Assembly (NCBI GenBank): GCA_024235215.1
Contig: JACKMU010000003.1
Location: 248,001 to 312,000, forward strand
Source of the DNA: Chromatiaceae bacterium
GTDB lineage: Bacteria; Pseudomonadota; Gammaproteobacteria; Chromatiales; Chromatiaceae
Reading direction: 5' to 3'
Length of the DNA stretch: 64,000 nt
The position numbers and the translations under genes are program-made. The notes beneath the pieces were generated by a model, which was not told the DNA's origin, searched no databases, and saw nothing but the letters and a program-made list of their open reading frames with translations. Each line of letters opens with the position of its first letter. The first letter of the stretch is position 1. This document shows, one piece after another, positions 18,680 to 28,164 of this stretch.

Positions 18680-19321
18680 CTAAACCTTCTCCCCTACCAA
18701 TCCAGGATAGAGCTTTGCGCACAGTGCATTGAATTCACTGGTTCCTTTGGACGTTGTGCTGAGTTCGAATACTGCCAGACCTTCACTGAAGGAGCGACGA
18801 AAAATGGTCCGCTGGGAAAGCCGCGGTTTTAAAAACCGGATGCCAGGAAGCGATACCAATGCGGCGGCTGCCTCATCTGTCTCCCTTACCGCATGATGCG
18901 TATCGCCCCGATTGATAAACCCAAGTATCTCCAGGTTCCGCTCTGGATTGAGGCTGTTGACAAATTGTATGAAGCGCTGGGTCGACCAGATATCCGCCTG
19001 CGACGGAGGCACCGGAACCAGTATTCGGTCTGCCAGCAGAATCGCCTTCTTCATCATCTCCAGATCCGCTGTGCCTATATCTATCAAAACCTCATCGGCA
19101 CTTTTCAGCTTCTCCTGGTCGAGATAGCTCTTCCCCCTTACCGAGATCGTGGGTTTATACCCCTCCTCCTGACGTACTTCCGCAACATCTCTCAGAGTCG
19201 CTTGAGGGTCCAGATCGATTACCTGAACGGCGCACTCGGCAAGCGTCAGCCAGATTGCCAGATTAAAAGTCACTGTGCTCTTCCCCGAACCGCCTTTTAA
19301 GCTGCCTACGACCGTTATCAT
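18680..19321 (-). CDS. ParA/MinD-family ATPase (orphan)
   Basis: A 213-residue P-loop ATPase starting MITVVGSLKGGSGKST; AGGTGAT lies just upstream of this ATG, and a TTG at 19375 is a poorer start. The deviant Walker A (KGGSGKST) with its signature lysine, the IDLDPQATL motif and DEVLIDIGT show the ParA/MinD superfamily, which moves cargo on nucleoid or membrane. No ParB, MinE or chromosomal par site accompanies it. There is no N-terminal helix-turn-helix, so it is not a plasmid ParA of the long type. Its neighbours are a secreted protein and an RND efflux system, which suggests a role in positioning that machinery; this is conjecture. Confidence 0.88.
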   Translation of the reverse strand: MITVVGSLKGGSGKSTVTFNLAIWLTLAECAVQVIDLDPQATLRDVAEVRQEEGYKPTISVRGKSYLDQEKLKSADEVLIDIGTADLEMMKKAILLADRILVPVPPSQADIWSTQRFIQFVNSLNPERNLEILGFINRGDTHHAVRETDEAAAALVSLPGIRFLKPRLSQRTIFRRSFSEGLAVFELSTTSKGTSEFNALCAKLYPGLVGEKV

Positions 19322-19518
19322 GCCATCACCTATATCAATGGGTTGGGTATCCGGTGATTGCCCGAGCTCTATCAATGCTGCGAAGCCACGTGCTATCGAA
19401 CTCCAGCGCTGCCGATATACAGATCAGATCATCGGGAGCAGGGCATAACCGGAATGGCTGAAGCGGGAAGTTCACCGCAACGTAATCCACTGATCGCGCC
19501 ATTCAAATCTGCGCCTCC

Positions 19519-20115
19519 CTAAGGAAGTGGCCTGAAAAGAGGCCCCACGGGTCTGTACCCGAGTGGTTCTCCGGAAAAACTGTATCCGCCGGGATAGGTT
19601 TCGGATTCCGACGTGGGCACCTCTACCCAGTATTGACGCTCATCACGTAAATCCGGCTTGGCATGGTCGAGCGGTCGAAATACAGGTGCTACCATCGTTG
19701 AGCCATTACTTCCGCCCCAGGCGTTTCCGAAGCGCCCCTTAGCGGATTGGGGTCTGAATCGGGGAAAAGCATCCTCCGGCTCACTCGTCCTCGGTGTATC
19801 ACGAAATTTGTACCCTTTGTACGATAGTTCGTGTGGAAGATAGTGATCCGGCGGTATGAAGCGGTAATCCGTAGTGGCGTTCCCAAACTCTACTACCGGA
19901 GAAAGTGCTAGTGCATTTTGTTCAGAATAGAGTGACTTTCGCCCCCAGATGACTGGGCGGTCGTTTTGAAACTGCCCTGTCTCTGCATACGGGTAGCCTT
20001 TGCTCGTCTCACCGACAACAGCAGGTGAAACCACTACCAGAACAAGTGAAAAGAATTGCCGCAGGCTCAATACGAGAATTTTGTTGCTGATTTCAACCCC
20101 CTGATAGCGGATCAC
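19519..20115 (-). CDS. Secreted Tyr/Pro/Arg-rich protein of unknown function
   Basis: The product is 198 residues from a GTG; no ATG is available near the N-terminus, and an in-frame TTG about 15 codons in would give a neater signal peptide (LSLRQFFSLVLVVVSPAVVG). The mature part is unusual: rich in Tyr, Phe, Pro, Arg and Gly, without cysteine, with recurring short Phe-Arg-Pro units (FRPQ, FRPLD, FRPLP) and Gly-Tyr pairs (GYPY, GYKF, GGYSF, GYRP). I do not recognise a family. It lies between the RND pump and the ParA-type gene on the same strand. An envelope matrix or coat role is possible. Confidence 0.6.
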   Translation of the reverse strand: MIRYQGVEISNKILVLSLRQFFSLVLVVVSPAVVGETSKGYPYAETGQFQNDRPVIWGRKSLYSEQNALALSPVVEFGNATTDYRFIPPDHYLPHELSYKGYKFRDTPRTSEPEDAFPRFRPQSAKGRFGNAWGGSNGSTMVAPVFRPLDHAKPDLRDERQYWVEVPTSESETYPGGYSFSGEPLGYRPVGPLFRPLP

Positions 20116-20218
20116 CGGTTAACCACAATAAACTGCTCCCTCGGGGTTGACTGTATACCCTCGAGCAATAATACAGCTAAAATCTGCCCGAACGGTTATC
20201 GTTCCAACTCACACTCGG

Positions 20219-23200
20219 TCAGGACTCTATTCCATCCAAATCACTCACCTTGAGCCGTATCCCTCTGCGTCCCTCTTTTTTTATCGCACTTCCATTCCCA
20301 GAGGCACCTAACTTTTTAGTAATGGCGGGCGCATTCCTGCCTCCCTTAGTGGTATTGCCGGCTCGGCTCTTCTGAACTGCAGTCCTGGTTCCACTCGCTT
20401 CTAGCTGTTCGCGATTTCTATCAAGTGCGCTTCGTCTGTCGTTAACGAGGTTCGATTTCCGAACAGCGATATTCTTCCTAACTACCGTTTTTTTCTTTAT
20501 TCGAGTCGCCCGATTTACACCCGCGCCGGATTCCTGCCTCACTTCCGGTTGTGGAGTAGCCAGCTCGGATAATGCGACAGGCTCATCGGTGGCGAACGTT
20601 GTCAACGATTTCGCTTCAATTTCATCGTGCGGTGGACTTTCCACTGTTGCCCGGGGTGCTTCCTGCACAGCTTTCTGTACCGATGCATCCTCCGTTGTAA
20701 TAAGAGTCTGTTCAGCGTTGGATTGCGACCGATCACCAGCTGGCAGCGCACTTTTTGTGACATCACCTGCTGCAGATGTCAGCGGAGGTTTACCGGATTC
20801 AGCGCTGCCGCCAGCCGTCCCGTCTGTGGTGGGTGCTGGCGATTTTGCTTTTGGTGGTACCGGAGGAGGTGTGGCAGGTTTGCGTTTAAACAACTGTCCA
20901 ATCAACAGGAAAATGCCTCTGATTGCGTAGAACAGCATCAGCAGTATTGATGCTACCGTACCCCAGATCCTGATCAGGAGCGGTGTTTTTGGTAACTGCT
21001 GCTTGGGCTGATGCCCCAGTTGTTCCTCCTCAGTTACGGGAAGGACCCCTGAAGGCCCGGTAATGGCAGCAACCTCCATCAGTGCCTTGCTCGACTTGAT
21101 GCATCCGAGCGGAATAACTATCAACGTCAAAATAGTTGACACCATTACCCCGGATGCTAAAGAGATGGCCATTCCCTGGAAAATCGGGTCGGTAAAAATC
21201 ACGCTGGAGCCGCAGACCAGCGCCAGTGCTGTAATCATGATCGGCCGGGTACGGGTCTTACACGCACGAATGACTGCCTCAGCTACCGGTATGCCACGCT
21301 GCACTTCATGTACCGAGAAGTCAACCAGCAGGATGGAATTACGCACAATAATACCGGCTAATGCTATCCAGCCGATCATCGAGGTTGCAGTAAATTCCGC
21401 GTCCATGACCGCATGCATGGGGATGATACCAAGCAGCGTCAGCGGTATTGGCGCCATGATGAGCGCCGGAATCTTGAAGTTGCCGAATTCCCAAACCACC
21501 AACATATAAATGAGAACCAACGCCACGATGAACGCCCCACCCATATCTCGGAACGTTTCGAAAGTGACTGTCCACTCGCCGGTCCATTCTATGCTGGAAA
21601 CACGATCATCATTCGGTGGTCCGAACCAGTAGGCATCCAGCTTAACTCCATCCGGTGTGGTATAAGATTCAGCCAAGATATCCTGTACCTGAAACATACC
21701 GTATACCGGCGCGGCCAACTCACCACCAACATCGGCCACAACATACTCTATCGAGCGCAAATCCTTATGAAAAATTATCGGCTCTTCTGAAACCTGCTCA
21801 AAGCGTCCAAGCTCCCGTAGTGGAATACTGGTTCCACTCTGAGAGAGTATCGGCAGGTCACCCAGACGGGTCACCTGAGAACGTTCTGCCAGCGGCACCT
21901 GAATAACGAGATGCACTGGCTCATGTCCTGCGCGCTGCTTCACATCTCCAAGCACCATACCACCCAGCGCCATGGAGAGGTTACGGTTGATGGAATCGAC
22001 GGAGATACCACGGCGTACAGCTTTCTCCGTGTCCACATGGAAGCGCCAATACCTATAGGGATCGCGCATGTAGTTATCTACATCCCGCAAGCTTTCGGTT
22101 TGTGCGAATATCTCTGTGAGATCCCGGGCAACCTGACTACGAACCGCTGTATTTGGCCCATGCACCTCCGCCACGACCGACTGTAGTACCGGTGGTCCGG
22201 GTGGCATCTCTACGATGGAAAAACGGGCGTCGCTCCCCTTCAACAACACGCTGATATCGGCGCGTGCCTGAACAGCCAAATCGTGACTCGAGCGCTTGCG
22301 TTTGGATTTATGCAGGAGTTGCACCTGAACCTCACCCTGCCAGGGATTCTGTCGCAGGTAGTAGTGGCGTACCATGCCATTAAAGTCGAATGGCCTGGCA
22401 GTCCCGGCATAAACTTGAACTGCAGTCACTTCCGGCATCTTGCGAACCGTTTCAGCGATGCTGTGTGCAACATTAGCGGTCACTGGCAGCGCGGTTCCCT
22501 CCGGCATATCCAGCACAACAGAAAACTCTGGTTTGTTGTCCAGCGGTAACATCTTTACCGCTACCCATTTGGTGTAAAACATGGAGCAAGCGAAGAAGAA
22601 GCTGCCCCACAATGCGATTCTGAAAATATATCGTTTGCGTGGATACTCTATCAGCGGTGTCAGCAGTTTTCTGTAAAAACCTTCAAGCCACTCCGCTTCC
22701 CGGTGCTCCCTCCTCTCTGCCACCTCCAGATAGGACATGCTCGGACGCAGCCATCTGGAGATAGTAAGCCAGGGCGTGAACACAAATGCGGCAAACAACG
22801 ATATGAGCATAGCCGCCGATCCCAGCGCTGGAATCGGCTCCATGTAGGGTCCCATCATTCCGCTGACAAACCCCATCGGCAGCAGCGCTGCGATAACGGT
22901 AAATGTCGCGAGAATGGTCGGGTTACCAACCTCCGCAACCGCGTCGACCGCGGTCTCCATATCCGTCTTGCCCTCTTCCAGCCAGCGCCGGTAGATATTC
23001 TCCACGACCACAATCGCATCATCGACCAAGATGCCGATCGAGAAGATCAACGCAAACAAACTGACACGGTCGATCGTGTAACCCGTGACGAAGGCGAAAA
23101 AGATGGTCATCAGCAGCACGACCGGAATAACCAAGACAACCACAATAGCCGGACGCAGCGCACGGAAAGCCAACAGCACCAGTAGAAAAACAAACCCGGT

Positions 23201-24349
23201 AGCGACGAAGAGCTTGAAGATCAGTTCATTGACCTTGTCATTCGCAGTCTCACCATAATCCCGCGTTATGCTAACCTCCACATTGGCCGGAATCCGCGTC
23301 CCCTTCAGATCATGCACGCGATTGATGATGTTGTTTGCAACAGTAACACCGTTGACGCCCTCTTTTTTTGCCACTGCGATAGTTACCGCGGGAGAACTGC
23401 TGACAGACTCCGGGTAGTCCCCTGCCGGTCCGGTATAGTAGGTAACCATCTGGGTGGCGTCACCGGGACCCTGGGTGACCCTGGCGACATCGTGCATATA
23501 GACAGGCACATTGTTGTGCGTACCTACGATCAGGCTGTTGACATCATCCAGTGTCTTTAGAAAAGAGCCGGTCGTTACCGTAAAATGGGTATTGCCCGAC
23601 TCGACGCCCCCTGCCTGTTTCTCACTGTTGGCTGTGCGCACCGTCTCAGCGACCTGGTCGAGGCTGATAGCATATCCCGCGAGACGCTCTGGATAGACCT
23701 CTATTGTGACCTGTTCCGAGCGTCCCCCAACAACAAAACCATTCCCAGTGTCTGGGATCTCCTTTATGCTTTGCAACACATCCTGCGCCAACATGCGCAG
23801 TTGGCCGTCATCGACATCAACGACACCGTCCTTGTCCAGATCTTTTGACCAGAGTGTGATGTTCACCACCGGTACATCGTCGATGCCTTTGGACTTCACC
23901 AACGGCGGAGAGACCCCGGGTGGCATCAGATCCATATTGGTTGAAAGCTTGTCGTTGACTTTGACCAGTGAGGGTCCCATCAATTCGCCAACATCAAACT
24001 CTATCGTCACCATGCCTGAACCGCGCTGGGTGGCAGAGTAAACGTGCTTGACCCCCGGAATCTCGCTCATGATCCGCTCCAGCGGCTCAATCGCAAGGTT
24101 TGCCACCTGTTCGGCAGATGCAGCCGCATACTCAATGAAGATGTCCACCATCGGGACAGAGATTTGTGGATCCTCCTGCCTGGGTGTCAACACCAGACCG
24201 AGCAGGCCCATCAACATCATAGCGATGAAGAGTAACGGGGAGAGCGGAGAGTTGATGAAGAACCGGGCAGACCGGCCTGCCAGGCCCAGTTCTTCGTCTG
24301 TCAACACTGCTTTTTTCCGATTATTGGGATTCGACTCTTCCTGGTTCAT
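20219..24349 (-). CDS. RND-family transporter permease with EF-hand-like loop and long C-terminal tail
   Basis: At 1376 residues it is about 300 longer than typical AcrB/HAE pumps. It uses proton flow to export hydrophobic substrates through an adaptor and outer membrane channel. Seen are TM1 (about 37-55), the porter domain, the TM4 proton-relay pair in GILVDDAIVVVENI and the late TM block ending near residue 1070. Residues 170-181 read DLDKDGVVDVDD, which fits the EF-hand calcium loop DxDxDGxxDxxD, inserted after the PVVNITLWS strand. The tail after about 1075 adds one hydrophobic span (LIRIWGTVASILLMLFYAI) and about 240 Pro/Ala/Lys/Thr-rich residues. It is followed by the secreted-protein gene and preceded by its adaptor (97 bases). 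No TolC-type channel gene is in the window. Confidence 0.9.
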   Translation of the reverse strand: MNQEESNPNNRKKAVLTDEELGLAGRSARFFINSPLSPLLFIAMMLMGLLGLVLTPRQEDPQISVPMVDIFIEYAAASAEQVANLAIEPLERIMSEIPGVKHVYSATQRGSGMVTIEFDVGELMGPSLVKVNDKLSTNMDLMPPGVSPPLVKSKGIDDVPVVNITLWSKDLDKDGVVDVDDGQLRMLAQDVLQSIKEIPDTGNGFVVGGRSEQVTIEVYPERLAGYAISLDQVAETVRTANSEKQAGGVESGNTHFTVTTGSFLKTLDDVNSLIVGTHNNVPVYMHDVARVTQGPGDATQMVTYYTGPAGDYPESVSSSPAVTIAVAKKEGVNGVTVANNIINRVHDLKGTRIPANVEVSITRDYGETANDKVNELIFKLFVATGFVFLLVLLAFRALRPAIVVVLVIPVVLLMTIFFAFVTGYTIDRVSLFALIFSIGILVDDAIVVVENIYRRWLEEGKTDMETAVDAVAEVGNPTILATFTVIAALLPMGFVSGMMGPYMEPIPALGSAAMLISLFAAFVFTPWLTISRWLRPSMSYLEVAERREHREAEWLEGFYRKLLTPLIEYPRKRYIFRIALWGSFFFACSMFYTKWVAVKMLPLDNKPEFSVVLDMPEGTALPVTANVAHSIAETVRKMPEVTAVQVYAGTARPFDFNGMVRHYYLRQNPWQGEVQVQLLHKSKRKRSSHDLAVQARADISVLLKGSDARFSIVEMPPGPPVLQSVVAEVHGPNTAVRSQVARDLTEIFAQTESLRDVDNYMRDPYRYWRFHVDTEKAVRRGISVDSINRNLSMALGGMVLGDVKQRAGHEPVHLVIQVPLAERSQVTRLGDLPILSQSGTSIPLRELGRFEQVSEEPIIFHKDLRSIEYVVADVGGELAAPVYGMFQVQDILAESYTTPDGVKLDAYWFGPPNDDRVSSIEWTGEWTVTFETFRDMGGAFIVALVLIYMLVVWEFGNFKIPALIMAPIPLTLLGIIPMHAVMDAEFTATSMIGWIALAGIIVRNSILLVDFSVHEVQRGIPVAEAVIRACKTRTRPIMITALALVCGSSVIFTDPIFQGMAISLASGVMVSTILTLIVIPLGCIKSSKALMEVAAITGPSGVLPVTEEEQLGHQPKQQLPKTPLLIRIWGTVASILLMLFYAIRGIFLLIGQLFKRKPATPPPVPPKAKSPAPTTDGTAGGSAESGKPPLTSAAGDVTKSALPAGDRSQSNAEQTLITTEDASVQKAVQEAPRATVESPPHDEIEAKSLTTFATDEPVALSELATPQPEVRQESGAGVNRATRIKKKTVVRKNIAVRKSNLVNDRRSALDRNREQLEASGTRTAVQKSRAGNTTKGGRNAPAITKKLGASGNGSAIKKEGRRGIRLKVSDLDGIES

Positions 24350-24446
24350 TTCGATACGTTTACACTTTTTTAATTATGTAACGAGCGCCGTTAGGCCGCA
24401 GCACAACCATTGCTGACCCGAATTCTAAAAATACTGGCTGTCGAGT

Positions 24447-25598
24447 TCAGTTTCTAGTAGGAGCAGACCAACCCGAAGAGACCGTCAAACCAGGATTACG
24501 CAGTACCCTCTCGCCTTCGCTCAGGCCGGAGAGTACACTTATATAACCTCCATCCAGGTTTTCACCCACGCGGATCAGCCTCAACTCCGCCTGACCGTCG
24601 CTGCCTTCGACATAGACCCCTGGCAGGCTCCCGTTGTACCGAACCGCACTGGTGGGAATCACTGGGTAGTTGCGCGCAGGCGCGGTGAAATCAGGCACCA
24701 GAACTTTTGCATACATGCCAGGCGCAGACACACCCTGCGGCAAATCAAACTTCACCTTCACGGTGTGCCGCTGGGCATCCGCCATCGGGAATATCTGGGC
24801 CACCCGAACCGGCACAACCTGGTCGCCAACATCCAGTTGAGCCTGAAGCATCATCCCTTCGTTCAATCCAGGTCTCAGCCTGGCCGGCACATCAACCAAT
24901 ACCTGCAGATACTCAACATCCGCAAACACGAGCAGCGGCTGTCCCGGTTGCATCGTGTCACCCTCCTCAATGTACTTCTTGATTATCACCCCGTCGAATG
25001 GAGCAAGACTCTTTGCGTCTCTCAGCTTCGCATCGATCGCCTCAATCGCCGAACGGGCTGACATGATCGCGTTGCGAGCTTGGTTTATCTGTATTCCGGA
25101 AGAATAGAGATCCGCGCGACGCTCTACACCGCGTTGACGGGTTCCGGAGAAACTCTCCATGGGTTGAGTGAACATCTGGTCGAACAAATTAGGGATACCC
25201 ATACCGCCAGGAGCAGCTTCCCCCTGGGGTGACCAGAGTTCACGATCATACTTGATACCTGCAGATTGAAACTGGCTCTCTGCATTCGCCAATTGTGCCA
25301 GCGCCGAATTTCGTTTGGCGAGAAGCTCTGAGTCATCCAGTGCAACCAACAGGCTCCCCTGCTTGAATGAATCTCCTTCGATGCCTGCCAGATATTTGAC
25401 TCGTCCCGGCAATTGAGCCGCCAGAGTTACCTCCCGGTAAGGGATGACTGTTCCACCCAGAGAGACGGTTGGGGCGCCGCGCGCCTGCTGCACAGTGAAG
25501 TAATCTCCACTGCCTGCTTGAGCCCGACCTTGAGCCGGTAGGGCTGTGGCAAAGGCTAAACCCACAGCCAATGCAAGCGCTTGAACTTTAATTCCCAT
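24447..25598 (-). CDS. RND periplasmic adaptor (membrane fusion protein)
   Basis: The product is 383 residues from the ATG giving MGIKVQALALAVGLAFATAL, a signal peptide ending near AQGRAQA; an earlier frame start adds 33 unlikely residues. It links the inner-membrane pump to an outer-membrane channel. The lipoyl/barrel-sandwich halves are visible as LAAQLPGRVKYLAGIEGDSF and RDAKSLAPFDGVIIKKYIEE, with a helical hairpin between them. That hairpin carries an unusual Gly/Met/Pro-rich insertion (GEAAPGGMGIPNLFDQMF). The C-terminal beta domain ends LSEGERVLRNPGL. Same strand as, and just upstream of, the RND gene. Confidence 0.92.
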   Translation of the reverse strand: MGIKVQALALAVGLAFATALPAQGRAQAGSGDYFTVQQARGAPTVSLGGTVIPYREVTLAAQLPGRVKYLAGIEGDSFKQGSLLVALDDSELLAKRNSALAQLANAESQFQSAGIKYDRELWSPQGEAAPGGMGIPNLFDQMFTQPMESFSGTRQRGVERRADLYSSGIQINQARNAIMSARSAIEAIDAKLRDAKSLAPFDGVIIKKYIEEGDTMQPGQPLLVFADVEYLQVLVDVPARLRPGLNEGMMLQAQLDVGDQVVPVRVAQIFPMADAQRHTVKVKFDLPQGVSAPGMYAKVLVPDFTAPARNYPVIPTSAVRYNGSLPGVYVEGSDGQAELRLIRVGENLDGGYISVLSGLSEGERVLRNPGLTVSSGWSAPTRN

Positions 25599-25711
25599 CT
25601 CGATTTCAACCTGACTGATATCTGAACCGCTTTGGTTTGGTGATCGACGGTGCCGTTGTTCAAAGTGCAAAGAGGCTATGCAGGCAACTCTTCGCAAGAC
25701 GCAAAACCCTA

Positions 25712-26107
25712 CTAGACTCTACCCATTACAGAGAACGTTTTGATAAAAGGCCCGGCCATACGTGGATCTTTGAGCATCGCTCCGTAATCACCCACTTTGA
25801 ATTTCATTTTGCCGGAAGTGAAAGCCATTCCCAACCCCATCATTCCCGGTGGCTTACTGATCCATTTGTTCCACTGATCCTCGGAACAGCGAATATCCCA
25901 GTTAAGCGTCTCGCCATTGTAGGCTCCGGCACTCACCGCTTGACCATTTTCGATAGTGATGACTCCCCTTGGCTGAGCCTCTCCTTCTATGCCGTAACCA
26001 ATGACACTGCCGAAACCGATCTGTGCCAATGATCCGGTCAATTCCGCATCCTGGTTCCATTGCTCCATAAAGCCTTGCATCCACTCATTGGAAAATAGGT
26101 CAGCCAT
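25712..26107 (-). CDS. SCP2 sterol-binding domain protein
   Basis: A 131-residue single-domain protein of the SCP2 lipid-transfer fold. Family features are the edge strands GVITIENGQAVSAGAYNGE, a WNKWISKPPGMMGLGMAFTS helix region and the GKMKFKVGDYGAMLKD segment. No signal peptide, so it should be cytoplasmic. It is the first gene of the SCP2-adaptor-RND run (113 bases to the adaptor), which suggests that the exported substrate is a lipid or other hydrophobic compound. That link is inference; bacterial SCP2 proteins also occur without transporters. Confidence 0.85.
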   Translation of the reverse strand: MADLFSNEWMQGFMEQWNQDAELTGSLAQIGFGSVIGYGIEGEAQPRGVITIENGQAVSAGAYNGETLNWDIRCSEDQWNKWISKPPGMMGLGMAFTSGKMKFKVGDYGAMLKDPRMAGPFIKTFSVMGRV

Positions 26108-26563
26108 TCAAACCTCCGATTTGCAAAATTTTTTTGGGTTTTTTCGATTGTTAAGAACCAATGTATCCGGGGCGGACAAGCACAATCGTGCCGCCACAAG
26201 TATCCCCCAACCCCCCAGCCATTGCAACAAAAGCCATCCTCAACACAAGGGTAAATAAAGATAATTAGAATATACAAATATTATGGTTCATTGAGTTGCA
26301 ATTTGTCCAGGAAATTTCCCTTACAGCAATCAATCCATGGTAATGCATCGACATTCTGAAGTCAGAGTACCCCGGCTGTTCTCAAGCATGCCAGAGAAGG
26401 TTATGATGAGCTACGGGTGGTTGGTGAAATCATTATAAGGAACCCCCAAACGCAGCATCCAAGACGATCAGCAAACACCAATTCCAATTCAGAACATATC
26501 GAGAAGTAACATTACTGCTTGTTGAATAAACAGAAAAAAATCCCAGAGTAGACAGGAGCCGAC
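26108..26563. other. Intergenic stretch between divergent SCP2 and dynamin-like genes
   Basis: No gene-like frame was seen. The left part, near 26130-26150, is a T-rich run just upstream of the SCP2 start, and AT-rich segments near 26260-26300 and 26500-26540 are plausible promoter sites for the two divergent genes. No repeat, tRNA or clear operator was found. Confidence 0.45.
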
Positions 26564-28084
26564 ATGAACAGCGCAGGAAAACTGATTGAAGGACGCCTAA
26601 AACACCTTGAGAGCCACCTCGAGCAGGAGAATCCTGTTCTCTTGAAAACTGTTCAAAGCTTCAGAAAGCTGGATCGTATCGCGCGCAAGATAGGACTACT
26701 GGAACCCGAGGACTCCTATGCCACGCAAATTCCCTGGTGGCCCATGGTATCAGTGTTGGGAACCTTTTCCGCCGGTAAATCGACATTCATTAACCACTAC
26801 CTGGGCGTCAAGTTACAACGCACCGGAAACCAGGCGGTGGATGATCGCTTCAGCGTTATCTGCTATAGCCGCGAGAATACCTCGCACTCCCTGCCGGGCG
26901 TGGCTCTAGACTCCGATCCCAGGTTTCCTTTCTACCAGATGAGTGATGAGATCGAGCGGGTTGCCGAAGGTGAGGGTCGACGTATTGACGCTTATCTGAC
27001 ACTGAAAACCTGTCCCAGCGAGAAGTTGCGCGGCAAGATCCTGATCGACTCCCCCGGATTTGACGCAGATGCACAACGGACCTCAACCTTGAGAATAACC
27101 GATCACATCATTGACCTCTCTGATCTGGTGCTGGTGCTGTTCGATGCACGACATCCTGAGCCAGGCGCGATGAAGGATACGTTGGACCATCTGGTGAGCA
27201 ATACCATCAACCGCCCGGATTCAGGAAAGTTTCTGTATATCCTCAACCAGATCGACGCCACCGCTCGTGAGGACAACCCGGAGGAGGTGGTTGCAGCCTG
27301 GCAGCGTGCGATGGGGGACCGTGGTCTGACAGCAGGCCGCTTCTTCACTATTTACGACCCGTCGTCCGCGCTGCCGATTGACGATGAGGCGCTGAAAGAA
27401 CGCTTTGAAAGAAAACGCGACGAAGATCTCGGAGAGATCCACTCCAGAATGAAGGAGGTCGAAGTGGAGCGCGCCTACCGTATCGTCGGTGCGCTGGAGA
27501 AGACTTCACGCGACATCGAAGAGAAAGCGGCGCCAGAATTGTCCAGCGCACTGCGCAGTTGGAAAAAAAGGGTGATTTGGGGCGATAGCTTCGTCTTTGC
27601 TCTGGTGCTGATAGCGCTGCTATTTTTCAGCAGTGAACTGGGTTACTGGCAAGGGGCCAGTTTTGCACCACCCTGGTTGGAATCGATCACCTCCACCCCA
27701 TGGATGTTGTACAGTAGCGTGATCCTGCTCGTTTTGATCATCCTGGGCATTCACTATCTGGTTCGGACAGTGACTGCCAGGAGAATCGCTGCCCAGTTAA
27801 GCAATCGTGCCGGGTCGCTCAATATCCGCGGCAACCTGGCACGGGCCTTCTTACGTAATACGCGCCCCTGGCGTACTATATTCAGCAAAACTCCGGTGGG
27901 TTGGGGACGCTGGGCACGTAAGCGACTGCATGAGGTTACCCAGGAGGCTGACGATTATGTGCAGATCCTGAACGACCGCTTCACCAATCCCTCCGGTGAC
28001 TCTGCGCAGGTTGTACTCTCTACATCGGATGACCCGAAAGGCAGCGGCGAAACAGTGAAAAGTCAGCAACAGGAAAGCGTATAA
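26564..28084 (+). CDS. Dynamin-like membrane GTPase
   Basis: A 506-residue protein with a dynamin-type GTPase domain: G1 GTFSAGKST (residues 66-74), G3 LIDSPGFD near 163, and G4 NQID near 232. A helical region follows, then two membrane spans (DSFVFALVLIALLFF about 345-360 and MLYSSVILLVLIILGIHYLV about 383-402) and a basic C-terminal segment. Such proteins remodel or guard membranes. AGGAG lies about 7 bases before the start. It stands alone, transcribed toward a diguanylate cyclase on the other strand, so context gives no clear pathway. Confidence 0.87.
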   Translation: MNSAGKLIEGRLKHLESHLEQENPVLLKTVQSFRKLDRIARKIGLLEPEDSYATQIPWWPMVSVLGTFSAGKSTFINHYLGVKLQRTGNQAVDDRFSVICYSRENTSHSLPGVALDSDPRFPFYQMSDEIERVAEGEGRRIDAYLTLKTCPSEKLRGKILIDSPGFDADAQRTSTLRITDHIIDLSDLVLVLFDARHPEPGAMKDTLDHLVSNTINRPDSGKFLYILNQIDATAREDNPEEVVAAWQRAMGDRGLTAGRFFTIYDPSSALPIDDEALKERFERKRDEDLGEIHSRMKEVEVERAYRIVGALEKTSRDIEEKAAPELSSALRSWKKRVIWGDSFVFALVLIALLFFSSELGYWQGASFAPPWLESITSTPWMLYSSVILLVLIILGIHYLVRTVTARRIAAQLSNRAGSLNIRGNLARAFLRNTRPWRTIFSKTPVGWGRWARKRLHEVTQEADDYVQILNDRFTNPSGDSAQVVLSTSDDPKGSGETVKSQQQESV

Positions 28085-28119
28085 CCCGCCAGAGCAAGGC
28101 AATATCTCCCTGCAGGTCT

Positions 28120-28145
28120 GGGGAGCGGTTACATCACCGCTCCCC
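28120..28145. terminator. Stem-loop between convergent genes
   Basis: A perfect 10-bp stem, GGGGAGCGGT with ACCGCTCCCC, and a 6-base loop lie between the dynamin-like gene and the cyclase gene. It lacks a long T tract, so it may be a bidirectional terminator or only an mRNA 3-prime stabiliser. Confidence 0.55.
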
Positions 28146-28164
28146 ATGTAAGTTTCTGATTGAT

